Positions 36,274-46,015 are shown, counted from the stretch's first letter. The stretch: 64,000 bases of DNA from JAALKW01 sp963974485 (GCA_963974485.1 CAXBBS010000002.1:197602-261601), one strand, 5' to 3'. Made by a program: numbers and translations. Notes: generated from the sequence alone by a model not told the origin.

Positions 36274-38038
36274 GTGCACTTTCTTGCTCGATAGCTACCG
36301 CTATAGCACCTTGTCCTGCGTGCAGTTGAATAACGGCTGATACAGGCATAATTCCAGAGGATTTTAATGCAAGCTTTTGTTCAAGCGCAGACTCCAGCTC
36401 GAGAGCGCTCGCATGATTATCGGCATGTAAAATGCTAAAGCGACGAATCGGGTTTTGCTCATGCTTTTGCCGAATCATCTTGAAAAGCTTTTCTAACTGC
36501 TTAGGTAAGCTCATGGCATTTCCAAGCAAAACACCTGTTCCATCTTGATTAATACCCACGATCGGCTTTAATTTCATGGTGTGAGCAACCCAAGCTTTTG
36601 CTCGACCAAATCGACCACTTTTAGTCATGGCGTCACAATCATTGAGTAAAACAAAAATATCAATATTTTTAATCATGTCTTGTGTTTTATCTAAAATATG
36701 ATCAACGCTCAAACCTTTGCTAGCCAAATCAGCAACCGAAGCAACAAGCCAACCATGTGCGCCAGATGTTGTGCGACTATCAATCACCGAAATATTACTA
36801 AATTCATTCGCTAAGGTTTTAAATGCTTGATATGTAGCACTCATTTTTGAGCTGAGTGCAACCACGATAACATGCTCATGTGTTTTTGAAAGCCAGCTAA
36901 ACGTATCTTTAATCATACCTAACGCGGGGCTCGCGGTTTTAGGGTATTCTGAATGTGACTGCATTCTAGACGCTAGATCCAATTCATCAATTGTTAATCC
37001 ATCGAGCATGACTTGTTTGCCGTGTGTAATCGTAAGCGGAATGCAATGAATCGGGTATTGGTCCATAATATCTTGCGGGATATCTGCGGAGGAATCGGTG
37101 ACAATGGCAATGCCCCCTTTTGATTGATTGGCCTGATATTGCATCATCATATTTTCAATTTTTACTTCGGTTACTTCGGCATATGTCATGATTTTTTTAA
37201 ATAATGCTTTCGAGTTATTCGTATGAACATGAACACGACTTTGACCATGACGATAAAGATTTAAATTACAATCACCATCCGCAGCAAGATCACTCGATAA
37301 TTGGGATTGCATTTCTTCAGAAATATTCAACGTGATTTGAACGCAATAATTATAATTAGGCTTTGTTTCCCAATGAACCGATTCGCATTGGTTGGCCACA
37401 GATACATCTTCCACTTCCTCTGGAAGCACACGATTTTTTTCTACATGGCATAATCCGGCCAAAAATCCTGTTAACCAGTAATGCACGCCCATTGCGCCTG
37501 CATCTACAAGCGTCGATTCATGAAGAAAAGGATTTTCTTCCGAAGTTTTGTTGAGTTGCGTTAAAAGCAAATCAGATAACACACTAAAATCATCTTCAGA
37601 AAGCGACAACGTTGTGAGCTTGATCATATCAAGTGCAACACTTTCAAGATAAGAAATTAATGTACCCGAAACAAAATCATCAATTTGATTCTTTGATTGT
37701 TGACTTGCTGTAAGCAAAGCCTGTGCTAGTTTAGATAGATCGATGGCTGTGTCACACGACAAACAGGCTGTAAAATTCGATAAAAACATCGAAAACATCA
37801 TGCCTGAATTGCCACTGGCCTTCAAAAAAACGCTTTGGGTATACGATTCAAGTAGATTGCTGCTTGAACCAAGTACATCTAGACCATCAGCAGCACCTTG
37901 CACCGTACGAAACAAATTCGATCCCGTATCATTATCAGCGACAGGAAAGACATTAATACGATTAATTTTTTCTAAATTGGCTTTTAATGAAATTTCAGCA
38001 AGTTTCAAAGCATTTTGTAAAAGACGAGACATGGTCAT
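36257..38038 (-). CDS. DhaL (FakA-like)-DegV (FakB-like) fusion protein
   Basis: 593 residues combining both parts of a fatty acid kinase in one chain. Residues about 1-200: DhaL/Dak2 nucleotide-binding domain with the Mg-binding motif NVFPVADNDTGSNLF. About 210-310: middle domain with RVHVHTN and VKIENMMMQ, as in FakA. About 315-593: DegV lipid-binding domain (IAIVTDSSADIP, then SSKMSATYQAF, then VIDSRTTSGAHGWLV). FakA phosphorylates a fatty acid presented by FakB, so this fusion may be self-contained. ATG 38038 has GAGGT upstream. Substrate is inferred. Confidence 0.82.
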   Translation of the reverse strand: MTMSRLLQNALKLAEISLKANLEKINRINVFPVADNDTGSNLFRTVQGAADGLDVLGSSSNLLESYTQSVFLKASGNSGMMFSMFLSNFTACLSCDTAIDLSKLAQALLTASQQSKNQIDDFVSGTLISYLESVALDMIKLTTLSLSEDDFSVLSDLLLTQLNKTSEENPFLHESTLVDAGAMGVHYWLTGFLAGLCHVEKNRVLPEEVEDVSVANQCESVHWETKPNYNYCVQITLNISEEMQSQLSSDLAADGDCNLNLYRHGQSRVHVHTNNSKALFKKIMTYAEVTEVKIENMMMQYQANQSKGGIAIVTDSSADIPQDIMDQYPIHCIPLTITHGKQVMLDGLTIDELDLASRMQSHSEYPKTASPALGMIKDTFSWLSKTHEHVIVVALSSKMSATYQAFKTLANEFSNISVIDSRTTSGAHGWLVASVADLASKGLSVDHILDKTQDMIKNIDIFVLLNDCDAMTKSGRFGRAKAWVAHTMKLKPIVGINQDGTGVLLGNAMSLPKQLEKLFKMIRQKHEQNPIRRFSILHADNHASALELESALEQKLALKSSGIMPVSAVIQLHAGQGAIAVAIEQESAHDFAE

Positions 38039-38081
38039 AAAAAATTTTACCTCGGTGGTATTTATATAATAAATAAAGTTA

Positions 38082-38915
38082 TTAGGGGTTGCACCCATTG
38101 CAACATCCCGGATCAGCGCCAGTTAGACCATCGCGTCTGGGTCGCGCTTCGTAATAATCACATTGTATGCAACCCCATACCTCTTTTTCATGTAAAGACG
38201 TAAAGAGGCCACATATACTGCACGGAAGTTTACCCTTTGTCGATTTAAATCCAAATCCTGGTGTCTTACACGTAGGACAATGTTCACCTATTCTAACAGC
38301 TAATTTATCCGCAAGCTCGGATAAAACGTCCATACGAGTTGGGTTCATCATGGCGCGCATATCGGTTGAAAGTAATAAATATGGATCTGCTTGAAACCCT
38401 TGTTTCAAGGCACTAGATAAACAACTAGATGTTCTTATTCCTTTTATAACAAGCGCATGCGTTGACTTAGTTTGAAGGACTAATGCATGCTTTGGAAAAC
38501 CAACGCACTTCAAAAAAACACTAAGTTCTGTAGACTTATCTACCGTTATCATGGCGTAGTTTGTTTTATGACTGACTAATTGCTCAGCAATAATCCAGTC
38601 ATTTATTTTATCTATAAACACCATAATTTCATGCGCACTTGGAATAAACGGTGAGGAGGGATGGGGCCCGAAACTCCCTTCGCTCGCAACACTCAAATTA
38701 TAATTAAACTGCTCACCCGCATGTCTTGCCTTTAAAATGCAGGTTTCATACGGCGTGAGCGGTCGTTCGATTTCTCCAGTAAACGTACCGAATTTATCCG
38801 TGTCAAAATCCTCAACACACACATGGCATTCAAGTTGATTAAAAAAAACATCTGCAATCGCTTTTTCTTTTTTATGTTTTGAAGCCAATAAAACGCGTTG
38901 ATTTTTATAGTACAC
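38082..38915 (-). CDS. DUF6671 family protein with zinc ribbon
   Basis: 277 residues of the DUF6671 family, function unknown. N-terminal segment VLLASKHKKEKAIADVF, then FTGEIERPLTPYETCILKAR and ASEGSFGPHPSSPF. The C-terminal third is a cysteine-rich ribbon with CPTCKTPGFG, CSICG, CIQCDYYEARPR and a final CCNGCNP, implying bound zinc. GTG 38915 is taken as start because GGAG lies six bases upstream; TTG 38927 is the alternative. Same strand and direction as the DhaL/DegV gene, 43 bases apart. Confidence 0.8.
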   Translation of the reverse strand: MYYKNQRVLLASKHKKEKAIADVFFNQLECHVCVEDFDTDKFGTFTGEIERPLTPYETCILKARHAGEQFNYNLSVASEGSFGPHPSSPFIPSAHEIMVFIDKINDWIIAEQLVSHKTNYAMITVDKSTELSVFLKCVGFPKHALVLQTKSTHALVIKGIRTSSCLSSALKQGFQADPYLLLSTDMRAMMNPTRMDVLSELADKLAVRIGEHCPTCKTPGFGFKSTKGKLPCSICGLFTSLHEKEVWGCIQCDYYEARPRRDGLTGADPGCCNGCNP

Positions 38916-38945
38916 GAAACTCTCCAAGCTTAATTTTGGGAACGT

Positions 38946-39575
38946 TTAATCATGAGTATAAAAAGTCACTTCACCTGTTGATATATTATGATTCCCACCA
39001 ACAACGCCACATTCGCCTGCATCGATCATCGCTTTTAAAATCGGACTACGATCCATAATTGCCTGAACCGTTCGTTGTATACTGATAGCCGTTACTTTTT
39101 CTACAAACTCCTCGTTGCTTGAGGTGCGATTTTCAGTCACTGTTTTTTCATCGTTAATAGCAGGTTCTATTTTACTTAATAAACCGGTCAAATGCCCCAT
39201 TTCAACATGATCACAAGCACCTTTAACTGCACCACATTGAGTATGACCTAAAACTACGATCATTTTAGCACCCGCAACTTTACAACCAAACTCCAGGCTG
39301 CCTAAAATGTCATCATTAATCACGGTGCCTGCTATACGTACACTAAAAACATCACCTAACCCTTGGTCAAAAATTAATTCAGCAGAGGTTCGGGAATCAA
39401 TACAGCTTAAAATAACTGCACACGGATGCTGGCCATCAGATGTTTCATTGGCTTGTTGCAGCAAATTACGATTTATTTTCAAATTATTAATAAACCGCTG
39501 ATTGCCTTTTTTTAGTAAATCTAAGGCTATCGCGGGTGTCATTGCATCTTGCATTTCTTTCGTTAACGTTTTCAT
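38946..39575 (-). CDS. Beta-class carbonic anhydrase
   Basis: Zinc enzyme interconverting CO2 and bicarbonate. 209 residues. Zinc ligands are Cys58 (SCIDSR), His111 and Cys114 (LGHTQCGAVKG), with the Asp60-Arg62 dyad next to the first Cys. No signal peptide seen, so cytosolic. AGGAG precedes the ATG. Last plus-side partner of a same-strand series sua5-arsR upstream. Confidence 0.93.
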   Translation of the reverse strand: MKTLTKEMQDAMTPAIALDLLKKGNQRFINNLKINRNLLQQANETSDGQHPCAVILSCIDSRTSAELIFDQGLGDVFSVRIAGTVINDDILGSLEFGCKVAGAKMIVVLGHTQCGAVKGACDHVEMGHLTGLLSKIEPAINDEKTVTENRTSSNEEFVEKVTAISIQRTVQAIMDRSPILKAMIDAGECGVVGGNHNISTGEVTFYTHD

Positions 39576-39612
39576 TAGATTTATTCTCCTATGATTTATA
39601 AATTAAAACGCA

Positions 39613-40575
39613 TTAAACTAAAGGTAATTTTTGGGCTGACTTGGTGATTTTCTCCTTAATAGCTTCCCAACCATCAGTGTTAGGAGGCAGCTCAATGACA
39701 ATGTAATCCGCAGCCGATTGATCAGCACGTCTTAACTGATAGTACAATTCATGAGCTACATCCTGGGGAGATACAGGAAGCTTACAATACCATGGGTTTT
39801 TTGTGTGTTGGTATTGAGAAAACGTAAGAATATAAGGCTTTTTATCAATACGGTGATGTAACTCGTTCAGCTCAGACACGTCACGAATAAAATAAAGTGG
39901 TTTTTCCGGTTCATAATGGCGCTCTAAATTACCAGGTGTTCTAACATCAATCTTCTCATTAAGTCGTTTATTCGATATCACTGCGTTAATCGCACGCTCA
40001 TCAATCATACCATGACGTAAAATTTGATAACCTCGACTATCTGTTGCCATAAGAATCGTTGACTCGATTCCCACCTGACACCGTCCCCCGTCTAAAATGG
40101 TTAAATTATCACGCTTAAAGCCTGCCTCAACATGTTCAGCCGTTGTAGGGCTTATCTTTCCAAATAAATTGGCGGATGGCGCCACCAATGGGCTGCCAAA
40201 TCGCATCAAGACATCCTGAGCAACTGAATGACGCGGGCATCTAATCGCGATGGTGTTTTGTCCACCGGTCACTACTGGACTTACTGAATTGGATTTCAAA
40301 TTCAAAACCAAGGTTAATGGCCCAGGCCAAAACTGCTCTATCAGCGGCAATACATAAGGTGGTATATTTTCAGCCCATGTGTGCAAATCCCAATCATGAG
40401 CCACATGCATAATCAACGGGTGGCTACTTGGCCTTTTTTTTATCGCATAAATTTTTTTGATGGCTGATTCACAATTTGCATCGGCGGCAAGCCCATAAAC
40501 TGTTTCAGTGGGCATTCCAATAATACCACCCTGATGAAGCTGCTCTACGGCTAAATCTATATTTGAAGTAATCAT
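39613..40575 (-). CDS. L-threonylcarbamoyladenylate synthase, Sua5 type
   Basis: Makes threonylcarbamoyl-AMP from threonine, bicarbonate and ATP for the t6A37 tRNA modification. 320 residues: YrdC-like domain (1-205) with GGIIGMPTETVYGLAADA and IAIRCPRHSVAQDVL, plus a C-terminal Sua5 domain, hence the Sua5 rather than short TsaC form. Bicarbonate is a substrate and a carbonic anhydrase gene is adjacent, a suggestive pairing. Lies six bases after the ArsR gene. Confidence 0.9.
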   Translation of the reverse strand: MITSNIDLAVEQLHQGGIIGMPTETVYGLAADANCESAIKKIYAIKKRPSSHPLIMHVAHDWDLHTWAENIPPYVLPLIEQFWPGPLTLVLNLKSNSVSPVVTGGQNTIAIRCPRHSVAQDVLMRFGSPLVAPSANLFGKISPTTAEHVEAGFKRDNLTILDGGRCQVGIESTILMATDSRGYQILRHGMIDERAINAVISNKRLNEKIDVRTPGNLERHYEPEKPLYFIRDVSELNELHHRIDKKPYILTFSQYQHTKNPWYCKLPVSPQDVAHELYYQLRRADQSAADYIVIELPPNTDGWEAIKEKITKSAQKLPLV

Positions 40576-40581
40576 AAAAAT

Positions 40582-40965
40582 TTAAACATCCTGGGTTTTA
40601 TTTGTCGTACTTGGTATGTAATGCCAAAGTGTCTTCACTTCATCAACAGCCGATCTAATCTGCGCCTCTGACTGTAAACCCCCTTCTATATAAGACAAGC
40701 CTTGAAGTAGCCACCCGGCCAACTCAGGCTGAGATAAACGATAAAAAACACGATTACCTTCTTTGCGATGCTTAACAATTTTTTTGGCTTTTAACACAGA
40801 CAGGTGCTGAGATACCGTCGAGTGGCTGGTTCCTAGAATATCCCTCAGGCTGTTCACATCCTGCTCACCTGCGTGTAAATCCTCAATAATCCTGATCCGA
40901 TTTGGATGAGCCATCGCGCTTAAAAACTCAGCCATTTTTTCTGCGATTAAAATTCTAGAAGGCAT
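40582..40965 (-). CDS. ArsR-family winged-helix repressor
   Basis: 127 residues, typical ArsR/SmtB fold: FLSAMAHPNRIRIIEDLH, recognition helix GTSHSTVSQHLSVLKAKKIV and the beta wing HRKEGNRVFYRL. The metal-binding Cys motif of ArsR/SmtB (ELCVCDL) is absent (EQDVNSL in its place), so the signal is probably not a thiol-bound metal. Divergently followed by the long gap; first gene of arsR-sua5-carbonic anhydrase. Confidence 0.88.
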   Translation of the reverse strand: MPSRILIAEKMAEFLSAMAHPNRIRIIEDLHAGEQDVNSLRDILGTSHSTVSQHLSVLKAKKIVKHRKEGNRVFYRLSQPELAGWLLQGLSYIEGGLQSEAQIRSAVDEVKTLWHYIPSTTNKTQDV

Positions 40966-41380
40966 CTTAATTCCAATATTTAGTTATTCTAATATAGAAG
41001 CATACGAATATAATAGCATATAAAAATGATGGTGTAATACCATCAACTTAAAGCATAGCCGTTATTTAAAATTTTGTTGGAAATAATGCATATAATTATA
41101 TATGGCGCATCAAACCTACGGTATCCAGAAAATAGTAGCCCAGACATATAAGCTCATCATGCCAATCGTCGGAATAATAATAAACGCCAATATGTTATAA
41201 ATACCTATCCTATTTTCTGGCGAAGCATTATAAAAGGCCTTAAATTGCGTGGTCCAAGGGTGTTTTCCCTTCTTGATCGGTTATATTTAACCATGCCGGT
41301 TCCCCCTCACGCTATACCATACGCAATAACGTTAGATTAAGATTTTTAATCAAATAAACGTTTGGCCATCATGTTCTGTT
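40966..41380. other. Intergenic region with a small membrane-peptide-like open frame
   Basis: This 415-bp gap holds AT-rich putative promoter sequence near arsR (several TATA-like runs at 40975-41020). On the minus strand 41280-41116 is open for 54 codons and encodes a hydrophobic C-terminal half (NILAFIIIPTIGMMSL then YVWATIFW), but it has no ATG, GTG or TTG at its beginning and follows a stop directly. It may be a relic of a small membrane protein or use an unusual start. Nothing else convincing is seen. Confidence 0.3.
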
Positions 41381-42394
41381 ATGATTAACGATAATCTTCA
41401 TGATTTTAGGCTGCTTGTGCTGAACTCAAGTCAATTTAAACCGGCATGGTGGCTTTCTAACCCTCATATCCAAACAATATATTCATCATTGACGCGTCAC
41501 TTAAAAGCGCCTATTGATAAAACAGAACGCCTTGAATTACCCGACAGGGATTTTATCGATTTAGCATGGGCCATCAATGGCCTCAAAGATGATTCACCCC
41601 TCGTAATTTTCTTACATGGCCTGGGAGGTTCTGTTCATTCGACCTATGTCGCAGGTCAGCTTCATGCTTATAATCGCGCAGGATGGCGCGGCGTACTCAT
41701 GCACTTCCGAGGGGCTAGCGCCACACCCAACCGCTTACCAAGAGCTTATCATTCAGGAGAAACCGAAGACCTTAATTTTGTCTTAAATACACTCGCAGCG
41801 AGAGAGCCGAACACAAAAAAATCCGTGGTTGGCGTTTCGTTAGGCGGTAATGTTTTATTAAAATGGCTGGGAGAACAACAAAAACAATTCCTTATTCATG
41901 CAGCCGTTGCTATATCCGTTCCCTTCCAACTCGATATTTTAGCCACGCATATGAATCAAGGGTTTTCCAAATTATACCAAACACATTTATTAAATAAGCT
42001 CGCCGCCATGTTTAAACAAAAATACACATACTACCCGGATATTATGCCGACTTATTTTAATAAACTAAAAACCTACCGCTCTTTTTGGAGTTTTGATGAG
42101 CATGTCACCGCACCGTTGCATGGCTTTTCAAGTGCAACAGATTATTATCAGGCTTCAAGTTCTCGTCAATTTTTAAAAAATATTAAAACACCTACGCTCA
42201 TTTTACATGCATTAGACGATCCTTTCATGACACCTCTTGCCGTGCCAACACCCCAAGAACTTTCATCCGATATTACGCTTGAACTCAGCGCTAAGGGCGG
42301 GCATGTAGGCTTTATTTCCGGAAAAATCCCTGGGCAAGCACATTATTGGCTTGATAAGCGTGTGCCTGAATTTTTAAAACTATACATAACATAA
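41381..42394 (+). CDS. YheT-family alpha/beta hydrolase
   Basis: 337 residues of the YheT/ABHD hydrolase family. Early WWLSNPHIQTIYSS, oxyanion-loop region VIFLHGLGGSVHSTYV, nucleophile elbow GVSLGGN, and the later acid/His positions LHALDDPFM and KGGHVGF. Substrate unknown; relatives are esterases acting on lipids. Single-gene unit convergent with the GNAT gene. Confidence 0.88.
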   Translation: MINDNLHDFRLLVLNSSQFKPAWWLSNPHIQTIYSSLTRHLKAPIDKTERLELPDRDFIDLAWAINGLKDDSPLVIFLHGLGGSVHSTYVAGQLHAYNRAGWRGVLMHFRGASATPNRLPRAYHSGETEDLNFVLNTLAAREPNTKKSVVGVSLGGNVLLKWLGEQQKQFLIHAAVAISVPFQLDILATHMNQGFSKLYQTHLLNKLAAMFKQKYTYYPDIMPTYFNKLKTYRSFWSFDEHVTAPLHGFSSATDYYQASSSRQFLKNIKTPTLILHALDDPFMTPLAVPTPQELSSDITLELSAKGGHVGFISGKIPGQAHYWLDKRVPEFLKLYIT

Positions 42395-42425
42395 TTAGCG
42401 ACTGCTGAATATATCTAGGCGAGAA

Positions 42426-42983
42426 TCATGTTCTAGCAAGATACGCTTCTTGCTTTAATCGATAGAGAACATGATGCCTCAGAGGGCTTTCTTTCGTTAA
42501 CTTAGGATGATTAAAATCATCGTTGACATCATGATGCAACCCAATTTTTTCCATCACGCGCCTGGATTTTTGATTGTTCACTGTTGTAAACGATACAATT
42601 TCAGGTATATTCAACACACGAAAAGCATAATCCAAAACAGCTTGAGCACCTTCAGGCGCAAATCCTTGCCCCCAATGCTCAGAAGACAACCGCCAACCGA
42701 TTTCAACAGCTGGTGTAAAATGTGCTTCAAAATTGGAACGCAATAAACCTATAAACCCAATAAATTCATGCGTATCTTTTCTTTCAACCGCGTAAAAAGT
42801 AAACCCATGCTCATCATCGTGATCAACTATTTTTTGGACCAATTGCTGTGTTTCTCGAGGCGTAAGCGTACTAGGAAAATACTCCATGACTTTAGGATCT
42901 TGATTAATCAGAACCATAGGTTTTAGATCCTCATCCGTCCACGTACGTAATATTAAACGATCTGTTTCAATAATTATTTTCAT
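42426..42983 (-). CDS. GNAT family N-acetyltransferase (RimJ/RimL-like)
   Basis: 185 residues, GNAT fold. ETDRLILRTWTDEDLKPM opens it; EIGWRLSSEHWGQGFAPEGA contains the Q/RxxGxG/A acetyl-CoA loop; VSFTTVNNQKSRRVMEKIGL is the conserved C-terminal half. Related proteins acetylate ribosomal protein N-termini or small molecules; the substrate cannot be read. Single-gene unit. Confidence 0.9.
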   Translation of the reverse strand: MKIIIETDRLILRTWTDEDLKPMVLINQDPKVMEYFPSTLTPRETQQLVQKIVDHDDEHGFTFYAVERKDTHEFIGFIGLLRSNFEAHFTPAVEIGWRLSSEHWGQGFAPEGAQAVLDYAFRVLNIPEIVSFTTVNNQKSRRVMEKIGLHHDVNDDFNHPKLTKESPLRHHVLYRLKQEAYLART

Positions 42984-43074
42984 AAGACCTACTTATAAAC
43001 TTGATGTTCAGATAAAATTTAGTTTTTTTAAACAACCAAAAAAAGAAACACTACCTCTAGGAAATGAATCAATA

Positions 43075-44958
43075 ATGCCCTATACAACCATACAACAATC
43101 GTTAGAAGCAACAGATAGCATTACATGGATAAAGTTAGGCTCTGGTAATTACAATCAAACGGATATATCCACAGAACACATGAGTTCTGATAATTTCACG
43201 GGTCAGTGGGTGTTAAAAAAACCCATGGTAAGTTCTGACGCTTCTGAAAATGCACTAAATTCGACTGACCGCGCGATGAGAAAATGGGACCTCCATAATC
43301 CTGAGTATCCCGCCCATAAAACCTCCGACGGTGGTTGGGTTATACCCTATTTTGGTAACACACCCGCCTCCGACCAACAAATTTCAGAAAAACTTATTGA
43401 GATTTATCATAATACAGGCAATATTATTTCAGATGCTTGCGGCACTAGAAATTTTCTTATCTATCAAGGACGTGTTATTTGTATTGATGTCGACTTTTCT
43501 TTGCGACGCGGTTCTTTTGCAAGCGATCTGTGGCTGGATGGATCGCGATTATCAGATATAACAAAATATTTAGATAGCTGGAGTCAATTTAAGCCTAAAA
43601 CCACATCTATGATCCGAACACTTTTGTATTTAGATAAATATTTACTTGCGAACTCCATACCACGCCCTGCACTCACAAAACCATGCGTTGCTGAATACAT
43701 GCATATGCTATTAACTGATTTAACCCATCTCGTGACGATAACCCCACATGAGTTTTTCGTTATGGTTGAATTTATCATATTAAATCAAAAAAAACTGCTT
43801 AATTGCCTGGGTGCGAACGGTTACTCGCTACTGCACCTTGCAGAATGCATCGAAGATGATCAATTTTACGCATACCTTCTTAAACACGGCGCAAATCCAA
43901 GCATCACAATACCCAGCGCGCTACCCAACCAAATCCATCTCATACATATTGCAGCCAGCCATGGTCGAATCGCCGTTGTTAACAAGCTCATTACACACGA
44001 TTTTGCCTTGCTTAATGCCCTAACCCCATTCAATGAAAGCCCCTTACTGCTGGCTGCATCTCAAGGACATCACGCTCTCGTTGATATGCTTCTTATTGCC
44101 GGCGCAGATGTTCATTTAGCAACTCAATTACCACAAAGTCATGCAGCCTACGAACAACATCACCAGTACTCCGCCTTAGATTGGGCGATTACCGGTGGTC
44201 ATTCACGCACAATTGAGATCCTCAAAAAAGTAGGCGCGCAAGCCAACTGCACTCATATGAAAATCAAAAATATGAACCTGCAGCAGATGATTCGCGCGAA
44301 TAATTTAGATGATATTCGTATTCTAATTCAACAGAGCACGGCCTTAATCCATCAGCTTGATGTTTCAGGTTACTCTCTACTGCAACTCGCATCAGCGTAT
44401 AACCAAACTGGAATCGTGCTTTTTTTACTCGACGCAGGTGCTGACATAAATTGCGTAACGCCTGACAAACAAGGTCAATATGCAGAAATTCGCTATCCAA
44501 ACATGACCGCGTTTGAAATAGCCGTCGCCAAGAGTAAATATCGCTGTGCTATCCTACTTCTAGAAAACGGGGCGAGCGTTTCTCAAGCAATTCCAGGTCA
44601 AGATCATCCCATACATCGTGCAGCCAAAGCAGGACATATCGAACTTGTTAACATGCTTCTCACGCAAGACCATAACTTGCTCCATGCGTTAGGCCATGCC
44701 AATACAACACCTCTCAACTACGCCATCAAACACGGTCATACAGAGATGATTTTATTCCTCGAAAACGCTGTGAACTTAAGCCAACTCGTTCAATCAGAAA
44801 CAGCCACCCAAACCGCAACAGCGACATCAAGCTGGTGCGCTTATTTGACTCATCAATTTTGGTCCACCCCCAACGACGCTCAACGATGTGCCGAAACACA
44901 CAACGATGAGAATACTGAAGAAGCCCCCCCCATACTTGAATATATTAAACGTTCCTAA
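43075..44958 (+). CDS. Ankyrin-repeat protein with kinase-like N-terminal domain
   Basis: 627 residues. Residues about 1-200 lack ankyrin repeats and look like a divergent protein-kinase-like fold: GSGNYNQTDIS then WVLKKPM (loop and Lys-like), and TRNFLIYQGRVICIDVDFSL resembling the catalytic-loop Asn plus an Asp of DFG. The catalytic-loop HRD Asp is not clear. From about 235 to 570 run ankyrin repeats (NALTPFNESPLLLAASQGH, HPIHRAAKAGHIELVNMLL). The C-terminus is polar with EEAPPILEY. Ankyrin proteins with such N-termini are typical candidates for host-delivered effectors; that role is inferred. Confidence 0.75.
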   Translation: MPYTTIQQSLEATDSITWIKLGSGNYNQTDISTEHMSSDNFTGQWVLKKPMVSSDASENALNSTDRAMRKWDLHNPEYPAHKTSDGGWVIPYFGNTPASDQQISEKLIEIYHNTGNIISDACGTRNFLIYQGRVICIDVDFSLRRGSFASDLWLDGSRLSDITKYLDSWSQFKPKTTSMIRTLLYLDKYLLANSIPRPALTKPCVAEYMHMLLTDLTHLVTITPHEFFVMVEFIILNQKKLLNCLGANGYSLLHLAECIEDDQFYAYLLKHGANPSITIPSALPNQIHLIHIAASHGRIAVVNKLITHDFALLNALTPFNESPLLLAASQGHHALVDMLLIAGADVHLATQLPQSHAAYEQHHQYSALDWAITGGHSRTIEILKKVGAQANCTHMKIKNMNLQQMIRANNLDDIRILIQQSTALIHQLDVSGYSLLQLASAYNQTGIVLFLLDAGADINCVTPDKQGQYAEIRYPNMTAFEIAVAKSKYRCAILLLENGASVSQAIPGQDHPIHRAAKAGHIELVNMLLTQDHNLLHALGHANTTPLNYAIKHGHTEMILFLENAVNLSQLVQSETATQTATATSSWCAYLTHQFWSTPNDAQRCAETHNDENTEEAPPILEYIKRS

Positions 44959-45067
44959 TCCAAATCATTATACTAGAAGCATTCGCTTTTTATAGTCACA
45001 CTTTGTATAATTCTAGGATGTTTTAATTCAAGAACGTGCCTCAGCCTTTCCGGAGTTTTTTATCATC

Positions 45068-46015
45068 ATGTTTAAACTTTTTAATCATCCTAGATCAACA
45101 TTACCGCAAGTACAAAAAAATGACTTAATCACAATTAATCTCTTGGGCAAAGGGAGGTTTGGAGAGGTGCATTTTGGATGCTTTAAAGGTGAGCCGGTCG
45201 CAATAAAAAAATTACTCAATAACTCCCCTGCTGAAAACGAGGCTGAAATTAAATTACACGCGTCGTTATCCCACCCAAATATTGTATCTGCATTTGCTCG
45301 CTATGACAGTCCCGAGAACGATGTATACCTAATTTTAGAATTCATGAATGGCAAAGATTTATTTGATTGCCTAGTTCATGACGAACAAAAAACAATGCTA
45401 TCTTTGCGTATGCGTGTTTCGATCGCAAAGAATATAATCGATGCGCTCACTTATTTACATGAAACGGTGCATATTTTACATCGTGATATTAAACCTGAAA
45501 ATATACTTTTAAATCAACACATGCAAGCTAAACTCTGTGATTTTGGACTCGCTTTATCGATCGATGACTCAAATCAGACACGATCTTCGGGTACGCCTGA
45601 TTATGCAGCGCCTGAGTTGTTTATCACAGGAGCTAGAAACACGACAACAACAGATAATTACGCCTTAGGTGTAACAATATTTGTCCTTATGACGATTACT
45701 CCGCCGTCAGAATTACATACCATCGACATAGATAAACGCATGATGCTGCACGTCAACGCAGTTCCTTTAGATATTGCTAAGGCATTCAAAAACCTCGTCC
45801 TCAATAGCACAGCTCATAATCCACGTGACCGAATGTCGCTATCAGATATGTCAAAATTGACGGATGCAATCGAAAGCTTATTGAATACAATCCAGCCCTT
45901 AAGCCACATCGCCCCCGATGAAACAAGCGTACCTACGGAACATATTTCAGATGCTGTTGATGAAGTCAGCGATCAGCTCGACGAAACGTCTGATTACAGC
46001 TGCGGCATGTCTTGA
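45068..46015 (+). CDS. Eukaryotic-type serine/threonine protein kinase
   Basis: 315 residues, one complete kinase domain: glycine loop LGKGRFGEVHFG, ATP-binding Lys at about 47 (VAIKK), catalytic loop HRDIKPENILL (Asp about 140), DFGLAL and activation segment end GTPDYAAPEL. No membrane helix or PASTA sensor, unlike bacterial PknB-type kinases, so it resembles eukaryotic and Legionella LegK kinases. The last 60 residues are acidic. GGAG lies about 12 bases before the ATG. Probably a secreted or cytosolic signalling enzyme; all catalytic residues are present. Confidence 0.9.
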   Translation: MFKLFNHPRSTLPQVQKNDLITINLLGKGRFGEVHFGCFKGEPVAIKKLLNNSPAENEAEIKLHASLSHPNIVSAFARYDSPENDVYLILEFMNGKDLFDCLVHDEQKTMLSLRMRVSIAKNIIDALTYLHETVHILHRDIKPENILLNQHMQAKLCDFGLALSIDDSNQTRSSGTPDYAAPELFITGARNTTTTDNYALGVTIFVLMTITPPSELHTIDIDKRMMLHVNAVPLDIAKAFKNLVLNSTAHNPRDRMSLSDMSKLTDAIESLLNTIQPLSHIAPDETSVPTEHISDAVDEVSDQLDETSDYSCGMS

